A stretch of 61,308 nucleotides of DNA from positions 1 to 61,308 of the forward strand of contig JAUIBR010000040.1 of assembly GCA_030427705.1 (NCBI GenBank), given 5' to 3'. The position numbers and the translations under genes are program-made. Each line of letters begins with the position of its first letter. The stretch's first letter is position 1. The stretch is from a bacterium (GTDB lineage: Bacteria; Myxococcota_A; Bradymonadia; Bradymonadales; Bradymonadaceae). Shown in pieces: positions 24,334 through 32,392 of the stretch. Under the pieces are notes generated by a model, which was not told the origin of the DNA, did not search any database, and was given only the letters and a program-made list of their open reading frames with translations.

Positions 24334-25857
24334 TTAGTCGAAACTAATGCGTGGGTCGACCACGGCGTAGCTGATGTCGGAAATCAGCAGGCCGATAAGC
24401 GTCAACACAGTGGAGATGAGAAGCACACCCATGATGGCGTTGTAGTCGCGAGCAAAGATGCTCTCGAACATGAACAGGCCCATGCCTGGGATGTTGAAGA
24501 CATACTCAATAACGACGGAACCGCCGATGAGGGCAGGTAGCATCGTTCCCAAGAGCGTCAGAACCGGAATCATTCCGTTTCGAACTGCGTGCTTGATGAC
24601 AACCATCGGCTCGCTGAGGCCTTTGGCACGCGCGGTCCGGATGTAGTCGGCGCGGATAACGTCCAGGATACCGGAACGCGCATAGCGGCTGAGGCTCGCC
24701 AGGGCACCGTAGGTCATGCAGAAGACGGGTAACGTCAGGTGATAGCCAACCGAGAGCATATACTCGAGGGTGGTCATCTGGTCGGTATTTGCCGCGTCTG
24801 TCTGGAACCAATCTGGGAACTTGCCGACGAATTCACCGGTTGGGAACCACGCAAATGGGTCACCGACCGCAAACGCTTCCAAGAGCAACACGCCGATGAA
24901 GAACGAAGGCAAACTGTAAAGCATGAACAGGGCGACGGTAACGATCTTGTCCGCCAGCGAGTTCTGGCGATATGCGCTCCAGACACCAAGCGGGATCGAC
25001 AATAAGTATGCAAGGAACACGGCAAGGAAGTTCAACGTAAGCGTGTAGGGGACGCGCTCCTTAATCTTCTCGAGCACAGGCCGTTTGTCGACGTGGCTTA
25101 CGCCAAAGTCGAGCTTGATGAGGTTGCTCCAGTATTTCGCAAAACGGGTATCGCCAAACAAGATTCCCATCTTGTCGCCGAAGGTCCAATTCCAACGCTC
25201 AGCATTGGTTTCAAACCATGGAACCCACTTTTCGTTAACGACCTTGTCGACATCTTCTTTCGAGGCGTCGACGGCCACTCGGTAGGAGCCCAAAAGTTCG
25301 TTTTCCGCCGAAATCTCCTGATTTCGTTTTCGGTCTTCAGGTGATTGCTTCTTATTGTACTCGTTAATGAGCCGCTGCTTCGCGTTCACCGTGAGGCGAT
25401 TTACGGCGATGATGCGGACATCAAGCCGGTCACCGTCCCGCGCAATTGCGATGAGATGGGGCACGATGTACTCGCCCCAGTCTTCAACCGTATCCTGGGC
25501 CTCAATAATAGAGCCGCTGGTCGGTTTTTGGTCGGCAGGGATACAGCCCTCGGGCTTGCCGTCTTCACACGTTGGTTTATTGAAGTCTGCAAGCGTGACC
25601 AGCAATCCTTCGACCTCGCCACGCGTCAGTGCGTAGCGGGTATTAAAGAACGCAGGTTTATCGAAGTTAAACTGCTCTTTGAAGATGCGGTAACTCTCAC
25701 GAGCCTCCGCCGACGTTGAATCCTGAGTACCTTCGGCGCTCACCGCTCCGCCGCCGGGACGACCGGGAGCGAGGTTGAGAACGAAGAAGATAATGCAGGA
25801 AATGAAGAACAACGTCGGAATCATCAACAAGATGCGTTTGATGATGTACGTCGTCAT
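24334..25857 (-). CDS. oppB: Oligopeptide ABC transporter permease (OppB/DppB type) with large insertion
   Basis: 507 residues against about 310 for E. coli OppB. Helix 1 is at residues about 9-30 (MIPTLFFISCIIFFVLNLAP, then GRPGGG). An insertion of about 200 residues follows, rich in charged residues, with a possible disulfide (CEDGKPEGCIP) and predicted to be periplasmic. The canonical core resumes near residue 265 (LEKIKERVPYTLTLNFLAV) and ends NAIMGVLLISTVLTLIGLLI...YAVVDPRISFD. Insertions of this kind occur in some deltaproteobacterial permeases. The start overlaps the end of the solute-binding gene by 4 bases. Confidence 0.93.
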   Translation of the reverse strand: MTTYIIKRILLMIPTLFFISCIIFFVLNLAPGRPGGGAVSAEGTQDSTSAEARESYRIFKEQFNFDKPAFFNTRYALTRGEVEGLLVTLADFNKPTCEDGKPEGCIPADQKPTSGSIIEAQDTVEDWGEYIVPHLIAIARDGDRLDVRIIAVNRLTVNAKQRLINEYNKKQSPEDRKRNQEISAENELLGSYRVAVDASKEDVDKVVNEKWVPWFETNAERWNWTFGDKMGILFGDTRFAKYWSNLIKLDFGVSHVDKRPVLEKIKERVPYTLTLNFLAVFLAYLLSIPLGVWSAYRQNSLADKIVTVALFMLYSLPSFFIGVLLLEAFAVGDPFAWFPTGEFVGKFPDWFQTDAANTDQMTTLEYMLSVGYHLTLPVFCMTYGALASLSRYARSGILDVIRADYIRTARAKGLSEPMVVIKHAVRNGMIPVLTLLGTMLPALIGGSVVIEYVFNIPGMGLFMFESIFARDYNAIMGVLLISTVLTLIGLLISDISYAVVDPRISFD

Positions 25858-27797
25858 TTCTTCTTCTTCACGCTCGTGTCGACGTACCAGGGAAGTGGGT
25901 GATACTGCGGTCGAATCGCGTTAATCACCACGTTCTTCAGGCGAGGTTGCCATGCCGCCACGCTCTGAGGAGCGTAGAAGAAGGTGTATGGCTGCTCGTC
26001 ATGTACGATTTGGTGGAATTCGTGAAGAAGTTGCGTTCGCTTTTCTTCGTCGAAGGTCACACGCAAGGTCTCGATGATTTCGTCAGCACGCTTGTTTCGG
26101 AATGCCTGACGGTTCGAGCCTTTCGGGATATCAGCCTGGCTGGAGTGCCAAATCTGATAGGGGTCGATGAGCCATGAGAGGCCCCAACCGCCAGTAAACG
26201 CGTCGAACTTCTTCTCGTCCATCTTCTTTTGCATCGTCGGCCAGTCAACCGGATTTGGCGTCATGATGATGCCAATCTTACGAAGGTCCTCTTTGTAGAC
26301 CGAGAGAATCTGCTTGTAGGTCGGGCTGTCGTACGACAGGAAGTTAAACTTGAAGTCCACCTTCTCGCCCTCGATGACCTTGTCGCGAACGCCGTCGCCG
26401 TCGGAGTCGGTCCAGCCTGCTTCGTCCAGAAGCTGCTTGGCTTTCTCCAGGTCAAACGCGTAGGGCTTGACGTTGGGGTTCGTGCCCGGGTGCTTGTAGT
26501 AGTAAGGACCCGTTTGAATCGTGCCCAAGCCGTGGACGACGCTCTTGATGATGCCTGGGCGGTTGAGTGCGTGGGTCATCGCCAAGCGAACCTTCTTGTC
26601 CTTGAACAAACGCGAATCGGCGTTCCAGCCCAGGTAGTAGTACGCGAAACGGTCGACAATCTCGTAGTTCAGCTCTTTGCGTGTGAACGGCGTGTCTTTG
26701 CCTTCCAGAATCTCGCTCTTGTAGCGTGGTGGCGGAAGGGCGGGGATGAAGTCGATCTCGTCAGCCTGAAGTTTCAAGTAAGCCGCTTCGGGATCCTTGA
26801 TGATTTGGTGTTCGATGCGCTTGATTGGGTACTGAGGCCCAAAGAACTTCTCGTTTCGCTCCAGAATCACGCGCTCGCCAGCCTTGTGCTCGACCAACTT
26901 GTAAGGGCCAGCGCCGACCGCAAGTTTGGAAGCCCAGTGGTTGTTGAACTTCAGACCAAGCGTTTCCTTTGGAAGGTCGTTTCCGTCTTCGTCTTTGGTG
27001 AAGAGCCACTTTGGCATTGGGTAGTAGCCAATCGTCATCGACTTGGAGTGGTAGACTTTCTTCTTCCACGTCACCTTGAAGGTGTACTTGTCGATGACCT
27101 CAGCCTTGTCCATGTCTTCGTAGTAGTTCTTCAATGCGCCTGCTTCGACCTGTGGATTCTGAACGAGGTCGAAGAAGAACACAGCATCTTCAGCCGTCAC
27201 TTCGCGTGGCTCTTTGAGCCACTCGTTCTTTGGATCGGTGAAGTCGACGTTTGGCACGTGCCAGTAAACACCCTTCTTCAGGTGGATCGTGTACACGGTG
27301 TAGTCGTCATTGATGGTGATCTTGTGCGCGAGCTCCTGGACCCAGTTGTCCGGGTTCGTGAAGTCAGCGCGCGCAAATTGCGCATGCACCAGATACTGGA
27401 TGTTTCGGACATCAACCGAGTTCTCGGTCAGCCAGTTGTATCCTTTTGGCGTGTCGCCAAGACCGCGTCGCAGCGTGCCGTCCATCACGGCGTCGGCTGG
27501 AATCTGCAGGTCTTTGTGTGCAACCAGAATGTTGTCAGGATCGTTTAGCGACTCAGCCCAAGCGTTGCCGGAATCCGCGCCGCCGCCGTTTGACGCGACG
27601 TTCCCGGAGACTGCTACGCCTTGTTTGAGTTGCTGTTGAATCTGTTCATTCGAAGCGACGAGTGCATCCACTTTTTGCTCAAGTTTGAGCGCGGTGTCCT
27701 CGGCATTATTGGTTTGCACCAGGTTGACGATGGTGAGTAGACACAAGGTCGCAAGCACCACGATCAGTCCAACGGTAGCGGCAAAAGTTCTTGGCAT
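25854..27797 (-). CDS. oppA: Oligopeptide ABC transporter solute-binding protein (SBP family 5), membrane-anchored
   Basis: 647 residues of the family-5 periplasmic binding fold (YNWLTENSVDVRNIQYLVHA, VYTIHLKKGVYWHVPNVDFT, LERNEKFFGPQYPIKRIEHQ, PYTFFYAPQSVAAWQPRL). It begins with an uncleaved-looking signal anchor (TFAATVGLIVVLATLCLLTI) followed by a heptad-like helix (EDTALKLEQKVDALVASNEQ), instead of the lipobox or cleavable signal normal for this family. This would hold the receptor to the inner membrane on a short coiled-coil stalk, perhaps oligomerised. It is the first gene of the operon and carries the peptide-binding specificity, which cannot be read from the sequence. Confidence 0.93.
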   Translation of the reverse strand: MPRTFAATVGLIVVLATLCLLTIVNLVQTNNAEDTALKLEQKVDALVASNEQIQQQLKQGVAVSGNVASNGGGADSGNAWAESLNDPDNILVAHKDLQIPADAVMDGTLRRGLGDTPKGYNWLTENSVDVRNIQYLVHAQFARADFTNPDNWVQELAHKITINDDYTVYTIHLKKGVYWHVPNVDFTDPKNEWLKEPREVTAEDAVFFFDLVQNPQVEAGALKNYYEDMDKAEVIDKYTFKVTWKKKVYHSKSMTIGYYPMPKWLFTKDEDGNDLPKETLGLKFNNHWASKLAVGAGPYKLVEHKAGERVILERNEKFFGPQYPIKRIEHQIIKDPEAAYLKLQADEIDFIPALPPPRYKSEILEGKDTPFTRKELNYEIVDRFAYYYLGWNADSRLFKDKKVRLAMTHALNRPGIIKSVVHGLGTIQTGPYYYKHPGTNPNVKPYAFDLEKAKQLLDEAGWTDSDGDGVRDKVIEGEKVDFKFNFLSYDSPTYKQILSVYKEDLRKIGIIMTPNPVDWPTMQKKMDEKKFDAFTGGWGLSWLIDPYQIWHSSQADIPKGSNRQAFRNKRADEIIETLRVTFDEEKRTQLLHEFHQIVHDEQPYTFFYAPQSVAAWQPRLKNVVINAIRPQYHPLPWYVDTSVKKKK

Positions 27798-27822
27798 TGG
27801 GTTCTCTTACTCTTGCGAAAAG

Positions 27823-27845
27823 CGCGCGCCCGATGCGGGCGCGCG
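27823..27845 (-). terminator. GC-rich hairpin terminator after aspS
   Basis: Perfect 10-bp stem CGCGCGCCCG / CGGGCGCGCG with a 3-base loop, followed on the minus strand by CTTTTC. It lies between the aspS stop and the oppA start. Confidence 0.7.
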
Positions 27846-27924
27846 TCAAATTCGAACTTCAAAAATCTGGCGTACCATAGGGAACGCGTCATCGATGTGT
27901 CAATAAGATGACGCGCTAGCTTTC

Positions 27925-29721
27925 TTAAGCTTCGTCCTCGCGAACAACGCCCACGGTCTTCAAGTACAGCTCTTCGAGCTGCGACTCTTCGACGTAGTTC
28001 GGCGCTTGCGCCATGACGTCTGACGCCTTTTGCGTCTTGGGGAACGCGATGACGTCGCGAATGCTCTGCGACTTCGTAATCAGCATCACAAGACGGTCCA
28101 TACCGAACGCGATACCTCCGTGAGGCGGCGTGCCGAAGGTCAGGGCGTCAAGCAGGAAGCCGAACTTCTCTCGCGCTTCGTCTTCGCTCAGGCCCAACTT
28201 CTCGAACACCTTCCACTGCACTTCCTGCTGGTGGATACGAATCGAGCCACCACCGATCTCGCTGCCGTTAAGCACAAGGTCGTACGCTTGTGCGTAGCAC
28301 TGTGCCGGGTCGGTATCGAGCAGTCCCAAGTCCTCTGGACGTGGGCTCGTGAATGGGTGGTGCATAGAGTAGTAGCGGCCTTCGTCCTCGTCGTATTCGA
28401 ACATTGGGAAGTCCGTAACCCAGCAGAATCGGAATTCGTCTGGGTCGATGAGTTCAAGGTCTTCGCCGAGCTTCTTGCGCAAGTTGCCCAGCGCAGCGCA
28501 TACGACGCTCTCCTTAGCGGCCACCATCACCAAAAGGTCACCTGCTTCGACGCCGTACGCAGCTTCGTACTGAGCTTTCTCTTCGTCAGAGAAGAACTTC
28601 GAAACGCCGCCGGTCCAACCTTCTGCGGTGACTTTGGCCCATGCCAGACCCTTCGCGCCATAGATTCCGACGAACGGCTCCATCGCATCGATGTGCTTGC
28701 GGCTGAACTTCTCTGCGCCACCAGGGACGCGGATACCACGCACGATTCCGCCATCGGCCACCGTCGTTTCAAACACCTTGAAACCACTTGTCTTCGCGAT
28801 ATCGGTGACGTCGACGAGCTCAAGCCCAAAGCGAAGGTCCGGTGCGTCCACACCGAAACGACGCATCGCTTCGTCGTATGGCATACGCTGGAACGGCTCG
28901 TTAATGGTCGCTGCGCCAGTGCCTTCGAAAATCTGCTTCATCAGACCTTCGCAGGTGTCCATGACGTCGTCCGCAGTGACGAACGAAAACTCCATATCGA
29001 TCTGCGTGAACTCAGGCTGACGGTCAGCTCGCAAGTCCTCGTCACGGAAGCACCGCACAATCTGGAAGTAGCGGTCATAGCCAGAAATCATCAGCAACTG
29101 CTTGAAGATCTGGGGTGACTGCGGGAGCGCGTAGAACATGCCGGGATTGACGCGGCTTGGAACCAGGTAATCACGCGCGCCTTCCGGCGTGGATTTCGTG
29201 AGGTATGGGGTCTCCAACTCCTCGAATCCATTGTTCACCAAGTAGTTCCGCGTGATCTGATTGATCTTACTACGCATCATCAGAGCACGTTGCAGCGGCC
29301 CACGACGTAGGTCGAGGTAGCGGTACTCAAGACGCAGGTTTTCATTCGAGTCAACGTTGTCGCGAATCTGGAAAGGTGGTGTCTCAGACTGCGAGAACAC
29401 CTCCAACTTCTTCGCCAAAACCTCAACTTCTCCCGTATCCAAGTTGGGATTCGAATTATCGCCGCGGCTCACAACTTCGCCGACCACGCCGATACACCAT
29501 TCGCTACGGAGCTTTTCCGCTTGCGCGTAGTATTCCTGGGCGAGGTCGGTTTCGAAGCGAACCTGAACGATGCCACTTTTATCTCGCAAATCGACGAAGA
29601 TGACGCCGCCGTGGTCACGATGATTCGCGACCCAGCCCATGACGTTAACGGTCGATCCGACGTCGGAAGCGCGAAGGCTCCCGCACATGTGGGTTCGTTT
29701 ATTTGTCGCCAGGAAACTCAC
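27925..29721 (-). CDS. aspS: Aspartyl-tRNA synthetase
   Basis: 598 residues, the full bacterial length. The N-terminal OB-fold anticodon domain begins RTHMCGSLRASDVGSTVNVM, followed by GWVANHRDHGGVIFVDLRDK. Class II motifs 2 and 3 are evident (FRDEDLRADRQPEFTQIDME; GGIAFGMDRLVMLI), and the bacterial-type GAD insertion domain lies between. The enzyme charges tRNA-Asp (or Asp and Asn if non-discriminating). GTG 29721 gives a short N-terminal extension; ATG 29688 is a possible alternative start. A palindrome sits just upstream. Divergent from nothing; a long repeat-rich gap precedes it. Confidence 0.97.
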   Translation of the reverse strand: MSFLATNKRTHMCGSLRASDVGSTVNVMGWVANHRDHGGVIFVDLRDKSGIVQVRFETDLAQEYYAQAEKLRSEWCIGVVGEVVSRGDNSNPNLDTGEVEVLAKKLEVFSQSETPPFQIRDNVDSNENLRLEYRYLDLRRGPLQRALMMRSKINQITRNYLVNNGFEELETPYLTKSTPEGARDYLVPSRVNPGMFYALPQSPQIFKQLLMISGYDRYFQIVRCFRDEDLRADRQPEFTQIDMEFSFVTADDVMDTCEGLMKQIFEGTGAATINEPFQRMPYDEAMRRFGVDAPDLRFGLELVDVTDIAKTSGFKVFETTVADGGIVRGIRVPGGAEKFSRKHIDAMEPFVGIYGAKGLAWAKVTAEGWTGGVSKFFSDEEKAQYEAAYGVEAGDLLVMVAAKESVVCAALGNLRKKLGEDLELIDPDEFRFCWVTDFPMFEYDEDEGRYYSMHHPFTSPRPEDLGLLDTDPAQCYAQAYDLVLNGSEIGGGSIRIHQQEVQWKVFEKLGLSEDEAREKFGFLLDALTFGTPPHGGIAFGMDRLVMLITKSQSIRDVIAFPKTQKASDVMAQAPNYVEESQLEELYLKTVGVVREDEA

Positions 29722-29752
29722 TTCTCTTACCTACCTCCAGGGGTTTCATCAC

Positions 29753-29769
29753 TCGACGCAGTGCGTCGA
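29753..29769. promoter_or_regulatory. 17-bp palindrome upstream of aspS
   Basis: TCGACGCAGTGCGTCGA, 8-bp arms around one base, 31 bases upstream of the aspS start codon on its 5' side. It may be an operator or leader hairpin. No T-box features are visible. The next 100 bases (29770-29871) show no other structure. Confidence 0.4.
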
Positions 29770-29871
29770 AAACGGACACGGGTTAGAACACGCGCCTGAA
29801 TCTGTGTCAATCGTGGCGGGATGGGGAAGGAATGAACGCCTGATGTACATCGCATGTACGGTGGTGGGCGC

Positions 29872-30130
29872 GTTGGCGTCGCCCCTTCGGGGCTGGCGTC
29901 GCGCTTCGCGCTGGCGTCGCTTCGCTGGGTTCGCTTCGCTGGGGCGCTTCGCTGGGTCGCTCGCCTTCGGCTTCGCTGGGGTCGCTTCGCTGGGTCGCTC
30001 GCCTTCGGCTTCGCTGGGGTCGCTTCGCTGGGTCGCTCGCCTTCGGCTTCGCTGGGTTCGCTTCGCTGGGGTCGCTTCGCTGGGGTCGCTTCGCTGGGGT
30101 CGCTTCGCTGGGGTCGCGCTTCGTGCTGGC
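29872..30130. repeat. Nested GC-rich tandem repeat array (14-bp and 38-bp units)
   Basis: The array is built from GCTTCGCTGGGGTC-type 14-bp units. Three 38-bp higher-order units at 29946-29983, 29984-30021 and 30022-30059 contain GCCTTCGGC hairpins; the last 38-mer differs by one base. Four exact 14-bp units follow at 30060-30115. Degenerate units lead in from 29872. Translations in every frame are low-complexity and look spurious. Together with the next two features it accounts for most of the gene-free stretch 29722-30251. Confidence 0.9.
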
Positions 30131-30145
30131 TTTGAACCATGGCCT

Positions 30146-30184
30146 TAAGCGCTCTTAGGTCCTTAGCGTCCTTAGGTCCTTAGG
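30146..30184. repeat. CCTTAGG-type direct repeats
   Basis: CTTAGGTCCTTAG is repeated with one variation; the 15-mer CCTTAGGTCCTTAGG at 30170-30184 occurs again, as its exact reverse complement, twice near 53.4 kb. It is part of the gene-free stretch upstream of the 30252 gene. Confidence 0.8.
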
Positions 30185-30221
30185 AATTCTGGCACGGATC
30201 TTGGAAACGTTCTCTCAGAAC

Positions 30222-30237
30222 ATGACTCGTGAGTCAT
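30222..30237. promoter_or_regulatory. Inverted repeat ATGACTC-GT-GAGTCAT
   Basis: A 7-bp perfect dyad with a 2-base centre, 14 bases before the 30252 start and followed by six T. It may be an operator or a small terminator closing off transcription from the repeat array. Confidence 0.4.
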
Positions 30238-30251
30238 TTTTTGGAGAAACG

Positions 30252-31550
30252 ATGAAACATCTATGTACGGCGCTTGTTAGCGGCGTCCTAGCCCTCTTCA
30301 CCATGCCTGCGTTTGCGCAGATGCCTCAGCTGAGTGGGGCGGTGACATGTACCAATCATGACAACGGACAGCCGATTGCGCTGCAGTGTTACGAGAGCCG
30401 GCGAGTTTGCCACTACGCCTTCTTAAACATCCGCAATGGCGATGCGTTTACAAAAACACGTGCCGAGAACCCGCCTTATTGCAGCCGGTCATTGTCGACA
30501 GCCTATCAGGACGCCAAGCAACGGGGATTCAAACTCGTGGAAGCCAGGCTGCCGTCTCGGTACGGATTCGACCGGGATGAACGAGGCCGGGTCTACCAAA
30601 CTTATTTTGACCTGCGAAGCCGCTGGTGGCTGGGGGTTGCCGGCACGTTGGACCCTGGATGGCTCGATGACCGCTCGTTCTCTACTGGCGCGCGTCTGGA
30701 GACCGGCGTGGTGATTGAAGACTACGACGAGTATGACCGTCGGCGAAATCGGCACCGCTTCTTGGTGGGGTCAGTGCTCATCGACCCGCTCGAGGTCGAT
30801 GCATCGCTCTGGCAGTATTCAAGGGGCCGAAATGAGGAAGTTCCTTCGGTTTGGGTGACGACGTTTATTGGGGAACCGAAGCGATTCGATATCGATATTC
30901 ACCTGGGACCAGGGGTCGAGCTTGGGCGTTTTAACTACTACGCCATTGAAGGAGACCATCACGCCCTGACCGATATCGTACACGGGGTCCTCAACTGGGA
31001 GATGCTCCAGTCTTCAACTATGGAGACGTTGGTTGCCCTGCGGGTTGGCGGCGGTGTCGGCATACGCTGGGAGCAAGCCTCTGAGACGCCATATTTCTAC
31101 TACTACCCGGAGGTCGCTCTCGATTGGCATTGGGTGATTGATGACCGCGGACTGACGGAACTTCGGCTCGGGGCGAGTGGCCGGATCGCCGATGAGCCTG
31201 CGACGTCAGGGCTTTGGAAGCAGGTGAAAGCAGGCATGAGTTTCGAGCGCGTGGTTCTGGCCATCAACGATCAGCCGATATCCCTCTATGTGGAGCCGCA
31301 TGTGCGCTGGACCGACATGGGGCCGGCAGGAACGGAACAGACCGACCTGCGGATGCACGCTGGGGCTCGCGTGTCGCTCTTCTCTCCGCCCAGGATGCCC
31401 GACGACTTGTGCCCAAACGAAGCCGAAGACTTGGATGGATTCAACGACCATGATGGATGTCTTGACGAAGACAACGATGAAGACGGGGTCTTAGACCGGG
31501 ATGATTGGTGTCCAAACGTCGCTGGAACACGGGAAAAGAACGGATGCTGA
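30252..31550 (+). CDS. Secreted envelope protein with a C-terminal TSP3-like Ca-binding motif
   Basis: 432 residues from ATG 30252, with GGAG upstream and a signal peptide (LVSGVLALFTMPAFAQ). The body is rich in aromatic and charged alternation with Gly turns (RWWLGVAGTLDPGWLDDRSF; PYFYYYPEVALDWHWVI), as expected for beta strands. The C-terminus contains Asp/Asn-rich type-3 repeats (DLDGFNDHDGCLDEDNDEDG) and ends at KNGC, like the junction between a barrel and an OmpA-type domain, but no OmpA domain follows. Probably an outer-membrane or surface protein of unknown function. Its stop overlaps the start of the next gene (ATGCTGA), so the pair is cotranslated. Confidence 0.75.
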   Translation: MKHLCTALVSGVLALFTMPAFAQMPQLSGAVTCTNHDNGQPIALQCYESRRVCHYAFLNIRNGDAFTKTRAENPPYCSRSLSTAYQDAKQRGFKLVEARLPSRYGFDRDERGRVYQTYFDLRSRWWLGVAGTLDPGWLDDRSFSTGARLETGVVIEDYDEYDRRRNRHRFLVGSVLIDPLEVDASLWQYSRGRNEEVPSVWVTTFIGEPKRFDIDIHLGPGVELGRFNYYAIEGDHHALTDIVHGVLNWEMLQSSTMETLVALRVGGGVGIRWEQASETPYFYYYPEVALDWHWVIDDRGLTELRLGASGRIADEPATSGLWKQVKAGMSFERVVLAINDQPISLYVEPHVRWTDMGPAGTEQTDLRMHAGARVSLFSPPRMPDDLCPNEAEDLDGFNDHDGCLDEDNDEDGVLDRDDWCPNVAGTREKNGC

Positions 31551-32392
31551 GACCGCTGGTCAAAATCCTAATGTTCCTCGCGCTGGTCCTCTTGTCCGTG
31601 GAATCGGAAGCGTCCGATTATGCAGTGGATACCGAAGGGCGGGAGTTTCGTGTGTCGTTTCCCCCGCATGACCGATTCGCTGTTCAGTCGGTATGGACGG
31701 AACAAGGGGACTTCGAAATCGGAGCGGATCTTCGCTTCGAGGCGAACTGGGATTTCCCGGACGAACAGATTTGGTGGCGATTGCGGCACCGCGCTTTGAG
31801 CGTCGCATACCTCGATGCGACCGAGACAACGCGGTTTTCGGCCATTTCAGGTGACTACTGGCGACACGACACCGCGTCGGTGATCCTCATTCCAGGAGAC
31901 ATCAATTTTAAGATTCCCGCTCCCTTCGACGTCACGGCCGGCTACGAGCTTCTGAGTGGCAGAGCGCAAGGCGACTCGATTCAAACTCTGCGCACAGCGA
32001 ACCTGAGATTTGGGGCGGACTTCATACGAGACCCATCATTTCAGGGACGCTTGGCGTTCGCATTCTTTGGACGTCATGACATCGACTTCAATGCCGATAC
32101 GCACCGAATCGTGCCGCTCAGCGGCGGCGAAGTGCGGGCGAGTTGGGAAGCTGCGAACGGACGTTTTCGCGCCGGAACGCAGGCAGAGTGCGGTTATGGC
32201 GTCGAGCTGGACTCGCAGAAACAAGATTGGAGCTGGCGCTGCGGCGGCGACGCCGAGGTCGAGTGGATCTTCGCGGCCATCAACGACATGCCCGTCAGCG
32301 TGCCAATTCAGGGCAACTGGAGCTGGGACGATGTTGATGCGTTTGCGTGGGAGGTAAGGGCGGGGTTGCGACTGAGTCTGCCGTTCAATTAG
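31544..32392 (+). CDS. Secreted beta-rich envelope protein, partner of the preceding gene
   Basis: 282 residues from ATG 31544. The signal peptide is RPLVKILMFLALVLLSVESE. The mature protein is dominated by alternating polar/hydrophobic strands (FEIGADLRFEANWDFPDEQI; GRFRAGTQAECGYGVELDS) and ends SLPFN, with a terminal Phe-x-Phe-like hydrophobic residue pattern often seen in outer-membrane barrels. It resembles the body of its upstream neighbour in composition and in repeated VSVPI/INDMP or ISLYV/INDQP turns (AINDMPVSV here, AINDQPISL upstream), so the two are probably diverged relatives. Function unknown. The 3' end overlaps the convergent kinase gene by 4 bases. Confidence 0.7.
   Translation: MLRPLVKILMFLALVLLSVESEASDYAVDTEGREFRVSFPPHDRFAVQSVWTEQGDFEIGADLRFEANWDFPDEQIWWRLRHRALSVAYLDATETTRFSAISGDYWRHDTASVILIPGDINFKIPAPFDVTAGYELLSGRAQGDSIQTLRTANLRFGADFIRDPSFQGRLAFAFFGRHDIDFNADTHRIVPLSGGEVRASWEAANGRFRAGTQAECGYGVELDSQKQDWSWRCGGDAEVEWIFAAINDMPVSVPIQGNWSWDDVDAFAWEVRAGLRLSLPFN

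Noticed and set aside
26229-27548. 439-codon open frame opposite the solute-binding gene
   Set aside because: It is antisense to a clear family-5 binding protein; composition is Val/Leu/Arg-rich without domain motifs, as expected from the codon bias of the real gene.
28030-29118. 362-codon open frame opposite aspS
   Set aside because: Antisense to a well-conserved synthetase and without recognisable motifs.
29854-30148. Open frames across the 14/38-bp repeat array
   Set aside because: All translations are low-complexity products of the repeats with no ribosome site or conserved motif.
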